51,674 bases of DNA from Firmicutes bacterium CAG:631 (GCA_000433015.1 HF998023.1:58474-110147), one strand, 5' to 3'; counted from the first letter of the stretch, positions 43,718 to 51,674 are shown. Made by a program: numbers and translations. The notes: generated from the sequence alone by a model not told the origin.

Positions 43718-44026
43718 ATGATGAAAAATAATGATATATTAACTACCAAAAAATTTAAAAGACATTTTAGAAAATATATTAAGTCGGGGCATCCAGCTTA
43801 TATACTAGACCAAGAAGGAAACATGTATGTATTTCATAGAGTAACTTTTGCCACTAAATCAGGACATCATACAAACTGGAAAATAGATCCAAATCCAGAT
43901 AAAACAAAAAAAACACCAATGTATATTGTAAAGCAAGAGCAAAAAGATAATCAAAAACATTTTTCAAAAAAAGAATTACCTTATAATGCTGATTTAGATT
44001 TTATAAAAAGAGCGAAAAAAAAGTAA
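43718..44026 (+). CDS. Small basic protein of unknown family in the small-RNA island
   Basis: 102 residues, unrecognised. Very basic at both ends (TTKKFKRHFRKYIKSGH; FIKRAKKK), with a central beta-like part AYILDQEGNMYVFHRVTFAT and the polar loop IDPNPDKTKKTPMYIV. ATG 43718 is chosen, because AAAGGA is seven bases upstream; the open frame reaches back into the duplicated tRNA end but has no good start there. Small RNA D1 ends over its last codons on the other strand. The length, charge and strand pattern would suit an RNA-acting toxin or an RNA-binding protein, but this is inference only. Confidence 0.6.
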   Translation: MMKNNDILTTKKFKRHFRKYIKSGHPAYILDQEGNMYVFHRVTFATKSGHHTNWKIDPNPDKTKKTPMYIVKQEQKDNQKHFSKKELPYNADLDFIKRAKKK

Positions 44027-44066
44027 CTCCATTCAGGGGTCTTTAAACCTCAAATATTCGAGTTAC
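44015..44066 (-). ncRNA. Small RNA D1
   Basis: Perfect promoter: TTGACA (44096-44101), 17 bp, TATAAT (44073-44078). The predicted RNA of about 52 nt has outer stem GTAACTC/GAGTTAC (44023-44029 with 44060-44066), an inner GGTTT/GACC hairpin and a run of eight U. The U tract and the stem overlap the last codons and stop of the plus-strand gene 43718-44026, so it is antisense to that mRNA's 3' end. Confidence 0.72.
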
Positions 44067-44174
44067 ATATATATTATATGCAATTGATAATCGTTTGTCA
44101 AAGAAAATTAAAAAAGGAGGGATAAAATACAAATGAAAAATCTGTTTTAATAAATTATTGTAAATCAAAGCAAT

Positions 44175-44219
44175 AAAAAAGAAAGAATTCACGATAAAAT
44201 CGCCTTTAAAATTCTTTCT
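44175..44219 (-). ncRNA. Small RNA C2 (family C)
   Basis: Promoter: TTGACT (44250-44255), 18 bp, TAAAAT (44226-44231). One long hairpin closed by GAAAGAATT/AATTCTTTC (44181-44189 with 44210-44218), inner CGAT/ATCG, six U. Compared with C1, a G-C pair has become A-T by changes in both arms, and an A-G mismatch has become A-T. Confidence 0.74.
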
Positions 44220-44320
44220 ATATATATTTTACAATAAATATCTAGAAATAGTCAACAGAAGTATGGTATATCATATGTTTTGAAATGAAAAATAGTTAAT
44301 ATAATAAAACTTACATTTTA

Positions 44321-44354
44321 AAAATAAAAAATCCCTATATTTAGGGATTTTTTA
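44321..44354 (-). terminator. Terminator of tRNA-Leu
   Basis: AAATCCCTA/TAGGGATTT stem (44329-44337 with 44342-44350), with a T-rich run on the minus strand, just behind the tRNA CCA end. A decayed version lies at 43584-43611 next to the duplicated tRNA fragment. Confidence 0.85.
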
Positions 44355-44360
44355 GTAATT

Positions 44361-44445
44361 TGGTGCCGTTAGTCGGAGTCGAACCGACATGGATTTCTCC
44401 AATGGTGTTTGAGACCATCGCGTCTACCAATTCCGCCATAACGGC
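44361..44445 (-). tRNA. tRNA-Leu (anticodon CAA), CCA encoded
   Basis: Acceptor stem GCCGTTA/TAACGGC, discriminator A and CCA (85 nt). Anticodon stem ATGGT/ACCAT with loop CTCAAAC gives CAA (reads UUG Leu codons). A long variable arm (TGGA/TCCA) marks the class II fold, and the T arm is GTCGG-TTCGACT-CCGAC. The first 14 plus-strand bases of its 3' end are duplicated at 43617-43630. Confidence 0.96.
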
Positions 44446-44462
44446 ATCTTTATAGCGATATT

Positions 44463-44491
44463 ATTTTATAGTATAGAAATTAAAAAGTCAA
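44463..44491 (-). promoter_or_regulatory. Promoter of tRNA-Leu
   Basis: Minus strand TTGACT (44486-44491), 17 bp, TAAAAT (44463-44468), about 18 bp upstream of the mature 5' end. Confidence 0.75.
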
Positions 44492-44594
44492 ATGAATTTG
44501 AAATAGCAATTAATAATTTACAAAAAATATATAAATTATAAAACCAAAATGATTTGATTATGTTATAATCCTTTTAAAGGAATTATATAAGAAA

Positions 44595-46409
44595 ATGAAA
44601 AAAAATTTAAATGAGACGAAAAGAACGCTATTTCAAAACATTAAAGATGCTTTTAAAAAATTATATCAAATCGATAAAACAACAATTTGGTTTTTAGCAC
44701 TTTCAGTTGTTTTTTCAGCGATATCGCCGTTTATTTTTGTTTTATTTCCAAAATTTTTATTAGACGAATTATCTTCCCCTCAAAGAAATATAACAATTGT
44801 TATTCTTTTAATTGTAGGAACGGCTTTATTTAGCTTTTTTATTAATTCTGCAACGGCTTTACTTAATTGGTCTATTACTCCCAAAATGGAACGTTTTAGA
44901 AATTATTTAAAAATAGAACTTGGTCAAAAAATTGCTAGTTTAGATCAACAAGATTTAGAAACACCAAATGTATTAGACTTAAATCAAAGAGCGCAATCTG
45001 CTTTAGAGGATGGTCAAGGAGTTTGGGTATTAATTTATGGTGTAATTTATTTTTTTGAAAAACTATTTGTTTTAGTCGGCTGTATTTCGATTATTTTTAC
45101 GCTGAATTGGCTTTTTATTGTAATCTTAATTCTTCCTGTTTTAGTAGGAATATTAGCAGAATATTTTTGGGAAAAAAGCAATAAAAAAATTCAAAATATT
45201 CTTCAACCGATTTGGAGAAAATTAATTTATTTAATGAATATTTTGACACAATTTCAATATGGGAAAGACATCCGGTTATATAACATGCGCCAATGGTTAT
45301 TAGAAAAATATCATGATATGTCTCTATTAGAATATCATTCCTTAAAACGCTTGTGGCGTAATAATTTTAAAAATCGTTTTGGCTGGAATCTATCCACTTT
45401 TATAACCACGGCAGCAACCTATATTTATTTAACATATAGCGTTTTGCATCAAGGAATTTCGATTGGCGATTTTTTAATGTATTCATCGGCCATTTTAACT
45501 TTTGTTAATAGTGCTACTGACTTTTTAAATTTATCCAATTACGTTATTGCTGAAAATCGTTATGTCAATGATTATCATTTATTTATGCAATTCCATCAAA
45601 ATCATCCTCAAACACAAAAATTCAATCAAACAGGAAGTCCAATCAACATTGAATTTAAAAATGTTAGTTTTAAGTATCCCAATCAAGATCAATATGCTTT
45701 AAAAAATGTAACTTTAACAATTCATGATCATGAAAAGTTGGCTGTTGTTGGCTTAAATGGTGCTGGAAAAACAACTTTTATTAAACTTCTTACACGTTTA
45801 TATGAACCGACGGAAGGCGAAATTTTACTCAATGGGAAAAACATTGCTTTCTATGATAAAGAAGAATATTATCAATTGTTTTCAGTTGTCTTCCAAGACA
45901 TTAATTTATTTTCTTTTTCGATTAAAGAAAATGTGGCTATGGTTGAAAAAGAAGACATTGATGAAAATAAAGTTTGGGATTGTTTAAAAAAAGCAGGATT
46001 AGAAGAAAAGGTTTCTTCTTTAAAACAAGGAATGGATACGAATTTACAAAAAAATTTAGATGAGAATGGAATTATGTTATCTGGAGGAGAAGCACAAAAA
46101 TTAGTGTTTGCTCGTGCTCTTTATAAAGATGCCCCATTTTGTATTTTAGATGAACCCACCAGTGCCTTAGATGCTTTGGCGGAGTTACGTCTTTATCAAC
46201 AATTTAATACCATTTTAAAAGATAAGACCGCGATTTATATTTCGCATCGTTTATCTTCTACACGTTTTTGTGATCGTATTGTTTTATTTAAAGAAGGAAA
46301 GATTCTTGAAATGGGAACGCATGATGAACTCATTCAAACTAACCAAGAATATAGTCAACTATTTGCCATGCAAGCCAATTACTATATGAATGAAGGAGGG
46401 GAAAATTAA
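44595..46409 (+). CDS. ABC exporter half-transporter (first of pair)
   Basis: 604 residues: six transmembrane helices (about 30-320) and a nucleotide-binding domain with Walker A VVGLNGAGKTTFIKLL, signature LSGGEAQKLVFARAL, Walker B FCILDEPTSALD (intact Glu) and H-loop YISHRLSST. The LSGGExQK form places it with a Firmicutes branch of export pairs distinct from the 24.5-28 kb pair. An extended -10 (TGTTATAAT, 44561-44569) lies upstream; the ribosome site AAAGGA is rather far (about 14 bases). The partner starts one base after its stop. The substrate is unknown. Confidence 0.88.
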   Translation: MKKNLNETKRTLFQNIKDAFKKLYQIDKTTIWFLALSVVFSAISPFIFVLFPKFLLDELSSPQRNITIVILLIVGTALFSFFINSATALLNWSITPKMERFRNYLKIELGQKIASLDQQDLETPNVLDLNQRAQSALEDGQGVWVLIYGVIYFFEKLFVLVGCISIIFTLNWLFIVILILPVLVGILAEYFWEKSNKKIQNILQPIWRKLIYLMNILTQFQYGKDIRLYNMRQWLLEKYHDMSLLEYHSLKRLWRNNFKNRFGWNLSTFITTAATYIYLTYSVLHQGISIGDFLMYSSAILTFVNSATDFLNLSNYVIAENRYVNDYHLFMQFHQNHPQTQKFNQTGSPINIEFKNVSFKYPNQDQYALKNVTLTIHDHEKLAVVGLNGAGKTTFIKLLTRLYEPTEGEILLNGKNIAFYDKEEYYQLFSVVFQDINLFSFSIKENVAMVEKEDIDENKVWDCLKKAGLEEKVSSLKQGMDTNLQKNLDENGIMLSGGEAQKLVFARALYKDAPFCILDEPTSALDALAELRLYQQFNTILKDKTAIYISHRLSSTRFCDRIVLFKEGKILEMGTHDELIQTNQEYSQLFAMQANYYMNEGGEN

Positions 46410-46410
46410 A

Positions 46411-48261
46411 ATGAAAAAAAACAATGATTCAACACTATCTATCATTGGGTATTTTTTTAAGATAGCCTTTCAGTATCGCCCCTCTTATGTTTTTTTACTT
46501 CTTTTTCAAATTCTTTTACAAGCAATTTCCCCTTTTTCAAAAATTATTTTTCCAACTTTAATTATTGAAGAATTGACCAAGGTTCCACTTGATCAAGTCA
46601 ATCTTTCAAATTTAACATGGATTTTAGTTTTATTTTTAGCTGTTGAATTTATAATCCCATTTTTAATGAATCTAAACTGGATGTTTTTATTGCATAATGA
46701 AAATATGCTCAACAAATACTGGAAAAAATTAATGGGGGATAAAATGATGCAAATGCGTTTTTATCATTTAGAAAACCCTGACGTCTTAGACCAAATTTCT
46801 AAAGCCCAAGATGGCTTATTGGGATATGGAAATAATTTAGGAGGATTTCAAGCACTCATTAATAATATCATTAGTATTCTTTCTAATTTTCTTTCTGTTG
46901 TAGGAATTATTTATATTATTGCCCAAATTAATATTTGGTTAATTTTTATTTTGATTGGTATTGTTGGATTGCGCTTATGGAATCAATCACAAATTAAAAA
47001 ATTAAATATCCAACAATGGGAAGAAAGAAAGCGAATGAATCGAGAAAATGAATATTATAGTTCTTTATTAACGGATTTTAAATATGGCAAAGATATTCGT
47101 CTTTATGCTTGTAAAGACTTATTGATTACTAAAAATAAAGAATATATTGAAGATACTTATCAATATCAAATTAAAATCAATCAAAAGTTTAAAAAACTAA
47201 CGATTATTGATAATCTTTTTAACATGGTTAATCAATTATTAACCTATGGTTATGTTGCTTATTATTTTATTCAATCTTATATTTCGATTGCTCAATATTC
47301 ATTATATGTTACGTCTATTAATACCTTTATTTCTTCCTCTTATAGCATTTTTAATAGCTTTTTAAATATTCGGCAAAATACAAAAATGATGTCTGAATTT
47401 AAAAAGTTTATGGAAATCGATGCAACGTATCAAGAAGGAAATGTAAAAATCAATCCTAATGATCCGATTGTTTTGGAATTTAAAGATGTTTCTTTTGCTT
47501 ATCCAAATACGACAGAATATGTATTAAGACATATCAATTATCGTATGGAAGGGCAAAAAAAGATTTCTATTGTTGGTGAAAATGGAGCAGGAAAGTCTAC
47601 TTTTATTAAGTTATTGATGCGACTTTATGATCCAACGGAAGGAGAAATTTTACTCAATGGTATCAATATTAAAGAAATTCCTATTCAAGATTATTATGCT
47701 TTGTTTAGTGTTGTATTCCAAGATTATCAATTAATTGGATTTAATTTAGGAGAACAAATTACTTCAAGTGATACTTTTGATGAAGAAAAAGTGCTTCAAA
47801 TTCTTAGTGAAGTACAATTTAATCATAAGATGGAAAATTTACAAAAAGGTTTAGCAACATCAATGTTAAAATATTTTGATGATCAAGGAATTGAACTTTC
47901 TGGTGGTGAATCTCAAAAGATTGCCATTGCTAGAGCTTTATTTAAAGATGGTAAGATTTTGATTTTAGATGAACCGACGAGTGCTTTAGATCCTTTAGCC
48001 GAATATGAAATCTATAGTCAATTCCATAAGATGACGCAAGGTAAACTGACTTTTTATATTTCTCATCGGTTATCTAGTTGTCGTTTCTGTGATGAAATTA
48101 TGGTTTTAGAACATGGTGAAATTGTTCAACTAGGACATCATGATAAACTGATATTAGATGAAAAGGGTAAATATTTTGAAATGTTTAAAGCACAAGCAAA
48201 ATATTATCAAGATGATCAAGTAAAACATTTGTTAAAAGGAACTAAGTTTTTTGCTAAATAA
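46411..48261 (+). CDS. ABC exporter half-transporter (second of pair)
   Basis: 616 residues with the same layout as its neighbour: Walker A VGENGAGKSTFIKLLMRLYD, signature LSGGESQKIAIARAL, Walker B ILILDEPTSALD, H-loop YISHRLSSC. Both partners keep the catalytic Glu, so this is not a degenerate-site heterodimer. ATG 46411 is chosen because GGAGGGG lies nine bases upstream; the in-frame ATG at 46390 precedes that site. The pair arose by duplication, as the shared GEILLNGxxI segment shows. Confidence 0.88.
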   Translation: MKKNNDSTLSIIGYFFKIAFQYRPSYVFLLLFQILLQAISPFSKIIFPTLIIEELTKVPLDQVNLSNLTWILVLFLAVEFIIPFLMNLNWMFLLHNENMLNKYWKKLMGDKMMQMRFYHLENPDVLDQISKAQDGLLGYGNNLGGFQALINNIISILSNFLSVVGIIYIIAQINIWLIFILIGIVGLRLWNQSQIKKLNIQQWEERKRMNRENEYYSSLLTDFKYGKDIRLYACKDLLITKNKEYIEDTYQYQIKINQKFKKLTIIDNLFNMVNQLLTYGYVAYYFIQSYISIAQYSLYVTSINTFISSSYSIFNSFLNIRQNTKMMSEFKKFMEIDATYQEGNVKINPNDPIVLEFKDVSFAYPNTTEYVLRHINYRMEGQKKISIVGENGAGKSTFIKLLMRLYDPTEGEILLNGINIKEIPIQDYYALFSVVFQDYQLIGFNLGEQITSSDTFDEEKVLQILSEVQFNHKMENLQKGLATSMLKYFDDQGIELSGGESQKIAIARALFKDGKILILDEPTSALDPLAEYEIYSQFHKMTQGKLTFYISHRLSSCRFCDEIMVLEHGEIVQLGHHDKLILDEKGKYFEMFKAQAKYYQDDQVKHLLKGTKFFAK

Positions 48262-48344
48262 ATCGTTAAGTAATTATTAAATAAATTTTTTTGTGCTTTT
48301 CATGTTATCAATATTGTTATGAATTTAAAGAGGGACTGGTATTA

Positions 48345-49673
48345 ATGAGATTAATTAAAGCATTAAAAACTGTGAATTATCGTTTATGGTTTGCTATTTT
48401 GATTACTTTTCTTTTACCAACGATTTATCAAACTGTTCGAATTTATTTTTTAGGGAATATGCCAAGTGATAATGGTATCAACATTGCAAGTCAACTGCAA
48501 TGGGTCAATTTATTGTACGAAGTTGTTCAAGAAGCGTTGATTTTACCATTATTCTTTTTATTAGGAAAATCATTAAATGATAAAAAAGAATTTACAAATA
48601 AGGTTCGCACAGGATTAATTATCACGGCTACTATTTATTTTTGTGTTTCTATTATTATCATCTTATGTGCAAAACCATTAGTTTTATTTATGTCACAAAA
48701 TGATTCTCTTGTAAACCAAACAATTACATATGTTCGATTAGAAACCATCGCCACTCTTTTTGCTACACTTTGGCGATTTATGATGGCTGTTTTAATTTCT
48801 TTAAAGAAAGAGAAATATTTGTATATTGTTCTTTGTGTACAAATGTTATTTTCCATTTTATTGGATACCTTTTTTGTTAGTAATTTATCGATTTCTTTAA
48901 AATGGGGTGTAAATGGAATTGCCATCACGAATATCATTGTTAATCTTATAATTTTATTTTGTGCTGTATTTTTATTATGTAAAGAAAAAATATATTTATT
49001 TTCAAAACAAAAATTACAATTTTCCTGGATAAAAGAATGGTTTCATGTTGGCAAATTTTCTGGCTTAGAATCTTTATTACGTAATTTAGCTTTTATGATT
49101 ATGGTTGTTAGAATGGTCAATATTGTATCAGAACAAGGAAACTATTGGATTGCAAATAATTTTATATGGCAGTGGCTTTTATTGCCAGGCCTTGCTCTTG
49201 CAGATTTAGTAAAAAAAGAAATTGCAGAGAATAAAGAAAACATTCGTAAAAAAACCTTTGGATATTTGGCCCTTGTTTCTATATTTGCCCTTGTATGGTT
49301 ATTAAGTATTCCTTTATGGAAACCATTTTTACGTTATGTAATGAATGTTAAAGAATATGAAATCGTATTTCGAATTGTCTTGATTGAAACAGGATTTTAT
49401 ATGACATATTTATTCAATAGCTGTATTTTTGATAGTACCTTTTATGGAATGGGAAAAACAAAATATATGTTAATTCAATCTATTTGTATAGATGGATTAT
49501 ATTATGGATCCCTCTTTATTTTATATTTGACTGGTGTGTTTAATCCTACATTAATGGGCATATGCTTGATGTTTGGTTTTGGTATGGCGCTTGATTTTAT
49601 TCCTACTTTAATTCTTTATTTACGCATGTTAAAAAAAGAAAATATAAAAATAGATTTTAAATTAGATTTTTAA
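48345..49673 (+). CDS. MATE-family transporter
   Basis: 442 residues with about twelve hydrophobic helices in two similar halves; the N-terminal part (LQWVNLLYEVVQEALILPLF) and the central LKWGVNGIAITNIIVNLIIL agree with the MATE multidrug/flippase superfamily. ATG 48345 follows AGAGGGACTGG; the longer frame from 48291 lacks a ribosome site. It is 83 bp behind the ABC pair with no terminator between, so one export operon is likely. The substrate is unknown. Confidence 0.75.
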   Translation: MRLIKALKTVNYRLWFAILITFLLPTIYQTVRIYFLGNMPSDNGINIASQLQWVNLLYEVVQEALILPLFFLLGKSLNDKKEFTNKVRTGLIITATIYFCVSIIIILCAKPLVLFMSQNDSLVNQTITYVRLETIATLFATLWRFMMAVLISLKKEKYLYIVLCVQMLFSILLDTFFVSNLSISLKWGVNGIAITNIIVNLIILFCAVFLLCKEKIYLFSKQKLQFSWIKEWFHVGKFSGLESLLRNLAFMIMVVRMVNIVSEQGNYWIANNFIWQWLLLPGLALADLVKKEIAENKENIRKKTFGYLALVSIFALVWLLSIPLWKPFLRYVMNVKEYEIVFRIVLIETGFYMTYLFNSCIFDSTFYGMGKTKYMLIQSICIDGLYYGSLFILYLTGVFNPTLMGICLMFGFGMALDFIPTLILYLRMLKKENIKIDFKLDF

Positions 49674-50061
49674 TAAATTTTTAATTAACAAAAATATTTA
49701 TAGATTAATCAATACTCAATTAAATGTATTAAATAAATGTATTAAAATAACTTTTAATAAACTTAAAGCAATCTTTAGATTATTTCCAGCATTTTTATAA
49801 ATGCAGAAAATCTATACTGAAAATAAAGAAGAAAAAATAGAATTAAGATAAAATAAAATTGAAACATATTATTTTATAAAAAATTTAAAAGATATTTATA
49901 AATATGCAAAAACTTTTGAAAGTATCGGTTATTTTTTTAAAGGAATTAATTCTGTGATTTTAAAAAATGAAAAAGCGATTAGTACAAATAATTATAGTCA
50001 AGTTTTTTCTTAAATTTGATAAGAATATTTTGCAAAATTTTTAGTTTTTAATATTATCTAT
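49674..50061. other. AT-rich intergenic stretch with a hairpin and a possible gene remnant
   Basis: It holds a tandem AAATGTATTAAAT repeat (about 49720-49750), an imperfect hairpin (49776-49813, core GCATTT/AAATGC), and a plus-strand frame from ATG 49801 to TAA 50013 that is broken by a TAA at 49849-49851. The second part of that frame (53 codons, with YYFIKNLKDIYKYAKTF) has protein-like composition and may be a gene fragment. No ribosome site or known family is seen. Confidence 0.35.
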
Positions 50062-51674
50062 CTACCTTAATTTCACAATGGTTTCACTAGCAACTCTAGA
50101 TTGATGGGAAATAAATTCTTTATATAATTTATTAGCCAATTCTAAATTAAATTTACCAATTCTTTTAAAGTTATCTATCTCCATACCATTTAGGTATGCT
50201 AAAGAAATAAAATCTTTAACTTTATCATCTGTTTTTTTCTTAATCACTTCCCATTCAGATTTAGCTTTTATTATTCTTTGTTTTAATGGATATCTTAAAT
50301 CGTCTATACAATATATAAAATTAATACTACCATCGTCATTACAGCAAACATTATCTAAACACCAAAAAGGTATTGAAAGTAACTCGTCGTTATTTTTAAA
50401 TTTTAAATTAAAAACTTGATCTTCAATTTTAATTAAGTTATAAGTATAATTTTTTCCTTTATTCAAATTAAGATTATATAAACAATTAACTTTTTGTATT
50501 ATCTTATTTTCATCATTCAAATTTTCACTTTTTATTATACTAAGAGCTATTTCATTTTTATAAGTCAACATTGTTTTATCATTCAATAATTCAAAACTAA
50601 CAGGAATTAATATTGAATATGAATTTTTTCGCTTTCCAGAATCTCTAATTACTAAATCACATGCCTGATTAGCAATCATATAATATTTCTTTCCAATATT
50701 GAACACATCACCAAATGAAATATCGTGATGCAATTTGTTTACGCTATCATCTAAAACACAAGGATTATCAAAATCATTAATAAGTTTAGCAATTCTCCAT
50801 AAAACTTTTTCTTCTTTTGAATCAATATTTTTGTCTTCTAAATAATAGTCTATAGCATTATTCATAATAGAGAAAATTGAATAATTTAAACTATTTACAT
50901 AATTAGTTTTTAATTCATATTGAAAAACATCAAAAAGAGATTCATCAAAACTTTTTCCTTCAGTTAAATAATCATAATGAAATAAATTGAAATTCTTCTC
51001 GAAATCAAATATATTATCTTTTAATTTATTTAAAGATTTATTGATAGAATTCGTTAGCAAATCAAAAAATTTATTTTTTGAGGCTTTTAATATTAAAGAA
51101 TAAATTAATAATGAATCAATATTTCTTTTTTCTAATATATTAGTATTTAATTCGGCATCACTAATGCATAACTTAACTTTATTTTCTAAAAAAAATTTTA
51201 ATTTATCTAGTGAATTATATAAAGACGCTTGATTAGAAAAAAGTATAAAAATATCATTCTTACTATCGTTCTTAATTCTATTATAAAAATCTTCGTAAAG
51301 TGTTTTTATATGATTGTAGTTATTATCTATATCCATTTTAATATCTATAAACCATAAAGTATTGCCTTCGATTAAATCAATATTTTTATAATTTAACATT
51401 GATGAATAATATTTAAAATTTACATTATGTTTTATCTTGTCAATAATTTCATATGGATTATCAATGTAAATATTAATTAATTTCCATAAATTGCTATCGC
51501 AATCACATATTTTTTTATTAAACACATCAATGCCATAATTTTCAATTAGTAATTCATAAATTGGTAAAGTTTCGTTAATATATTTTCCAATAGTGCAATC
51601 AAAATAGTTTTCATTATCAACGACTATAATATTTCTATAATTAAACTTACTCAAAATTTCTAATACTTCCATAC
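50062..51674 (-). CDS. Large protein of unknown function with receiver-like N-terminal region (5' end at window edge)
   Basis: At least 536 residues; the gene may begin at ATG 51672 or outside the window. The N-terminal strand pattern FNYRNIIVVDNENYFD and a later IFILFSNQASLYNSLDKLKF resemble the beta1 and following strands of a response-receiver fold. A central block, DVFNIGKKYYMIANQACDLV, is followed by a Gly/Lys/Arg turn and looks like a conserved ligand or metal site. The gene is noticeably more AT-rich (Asn, Lys, Ile, Tyr) than its neighbours, suggesting transfer. Similar large receiver-domain proteins occur in accessory regions, sometimes beside HATPase genes, but the partner is not visible. 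No confident name. Confidence 0.6.
   Translation of the reverse strand, partial: MEVLEILSKFNYRNIIVVDNENYFDCTIGKYINETLPIYELLIENYGIDVFNKKICDCDSNLWKLINIYIDNPYEIIDKIKHNVNFKYYSSMLNYKNIDLIEGNTLWFIDIKMDIDNNYNHIKTLYEDFYNRIKNDSKNDIFILFSNQASLYNSLDKLKFFLENKVKLCISDAELNTNILEKRNIDSLLIYSLILKASKNKFFDLLTNSINKSLNKLKDNIFDFEKNFNLFHYDYLTEGKSFDESLFDVFQYELKTNYVNSLNYSIFSIMNNAIDYYLEDKNIDSKEEKVLWRIAKLINDFDNPCVLDDSVNKLHHDISFGDVFNIGKKYYMIANQACDLVIRDSGKRKNSYSILIPVSFELLNDKTMLTYKNEIALSIIKSENLNDENKIIQKVNCLYNLNLNKGKNYTYNLIKIEDQVFNLKFKNNDELLSIPFWCLDNVCCNDDGSINFIYCIDDLRYPLKQRIIKAKSEWEVIKKKTDDKVKDFISLAYLNGMEIDNFKRIGKFNLELANKLYKEFISHQSRVASETIVKLR

Larger units (their letters stand above)
44151..44374. repeat. Direct repeat copy 2: small RNA C2 plus the genuine tRNA-Leu 3' end
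   Basis: 224 bp corresponding to 43444-43630. About 55 bp upstream of the C promoter is identical in both copies, while the RNA body carries several changes. A 37-bp insertion (about 44290-44326) separates C2 from the tRNA terminator. Confidence 0.88.

Noticed and set aside
42278..44219. Classical type III toxin-antitoxin locus
   Set aside because: Type III antitoxin RNAs are short tandem repeats transcribed just upstream of, and on the same strand as, the toxin. Here each RNA has its own promoter, lies on the opposite strand, and the units differ in sequence.
42200..51674. Prophage or integrative element
   Set aside because: No integrase, recombinase, structural phage or conjugation gene is visible; only tRNA-linked duplication and AT-rich accessory genes are seen.

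Overview
The window is AT-rich, uses the standard code (many genes end in UGA, often inside ATGA start/stop overlaps) and has strong AGGAGG/AGGTG ribosome binding sites, so it looks like a low-GC Gram-positive of class Bacilli. A single-chain pyruvate:ferredoxin oxidoreductase (134-3658), a FeoAAB ferrous-iron system and the absence of respiratory genes point to an anaerobe. The gene content (DUF4127, DUF3737, DUF4434 and DUF1349 proteins, a Mollicutes-style membrane EIIB-like protein) fits the Erysipelotrichia/RF39-like side of the class. Two spore-specific genes, a GPR-type spore protease (15312-16199) and a GerQ-type coat protein (31714-32127), indicate that the lineage sporulates or did so recently.

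Layout. 1-8.6 kb: nifJ, alr, an rlmH/exonuclease/nagA cluster, an SGNH hydrolase, an orphan EIIB-like membrane protein and a dUTPase. 8.7-11.4 kb: a compact tgt-queA-queH operon for queuosine. 12-13.4 kb: an AbiEi/AbiEii (type IV) toxin-antitoxin pair. 13.6-24.5 kb: DUF4127, gpr, fmt, a double-thioredoxin lipoprotein, cdaA, a monoacylglycerol-lipase-like gene coupled to glpK, a hypoxanthine-type DNA glycosylase and an esterase. 24.5-28.8 kb: a heterodimeric ABC exporter with an XRE regulator and a palindromic operator. 28.8-32.1 kb: DUF4434, a fucose-isomerase-like gene, ung and gerQ. 33-37 kb: feoA-feoA-feoB plus a Cys-rich FeoB partner, divergent from an iron-type DtxR regulator, with two matching GTTAG-N6-CTAAC boxes between them. 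37-42.2 kb: surface lipoproteins and small enzymes. One lipoprotein promoter has perfect -35 and -10 hexamers held 14 bp apart by a spacer that ends in eight G residues, which looks like a phase-variation switch.

The most unusual part is 42.2-44.4 kb. Eight very short transcription units lie on the minus strand. Each has its own sigma-A type promoter (17-18 bp spacing), a 45-65 nt body made of one or two hairpins, and an intrinsic terminator. They fall into four families: A (three copies), B (two), C (two) and D (one). A and B alternate in a tandem array with a period of about 313 bp. The C copies lie in 187/224-bp direct repeats that end with the 3' part of tRNA-Leu(CAA), so the array appears to have grown by insertion or duplication at the tRNA 3' end. 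Paired arms of the hairpins change together between copies, which supports functional RNA. Two small basic proteins of unknown family are embedded on the plus strand, one carrying an in-frame UGA. I infer an accreting small-RNA/small-protein cassette island; its function is unknown.

Downstream (44.6-49.7 kb) lie a second ABC exporter pair and a MATE-type transporter. The window ends inside a large, very AT-rich protein gene of unknown function with a receiver-like N-terminal part (50062-51674).
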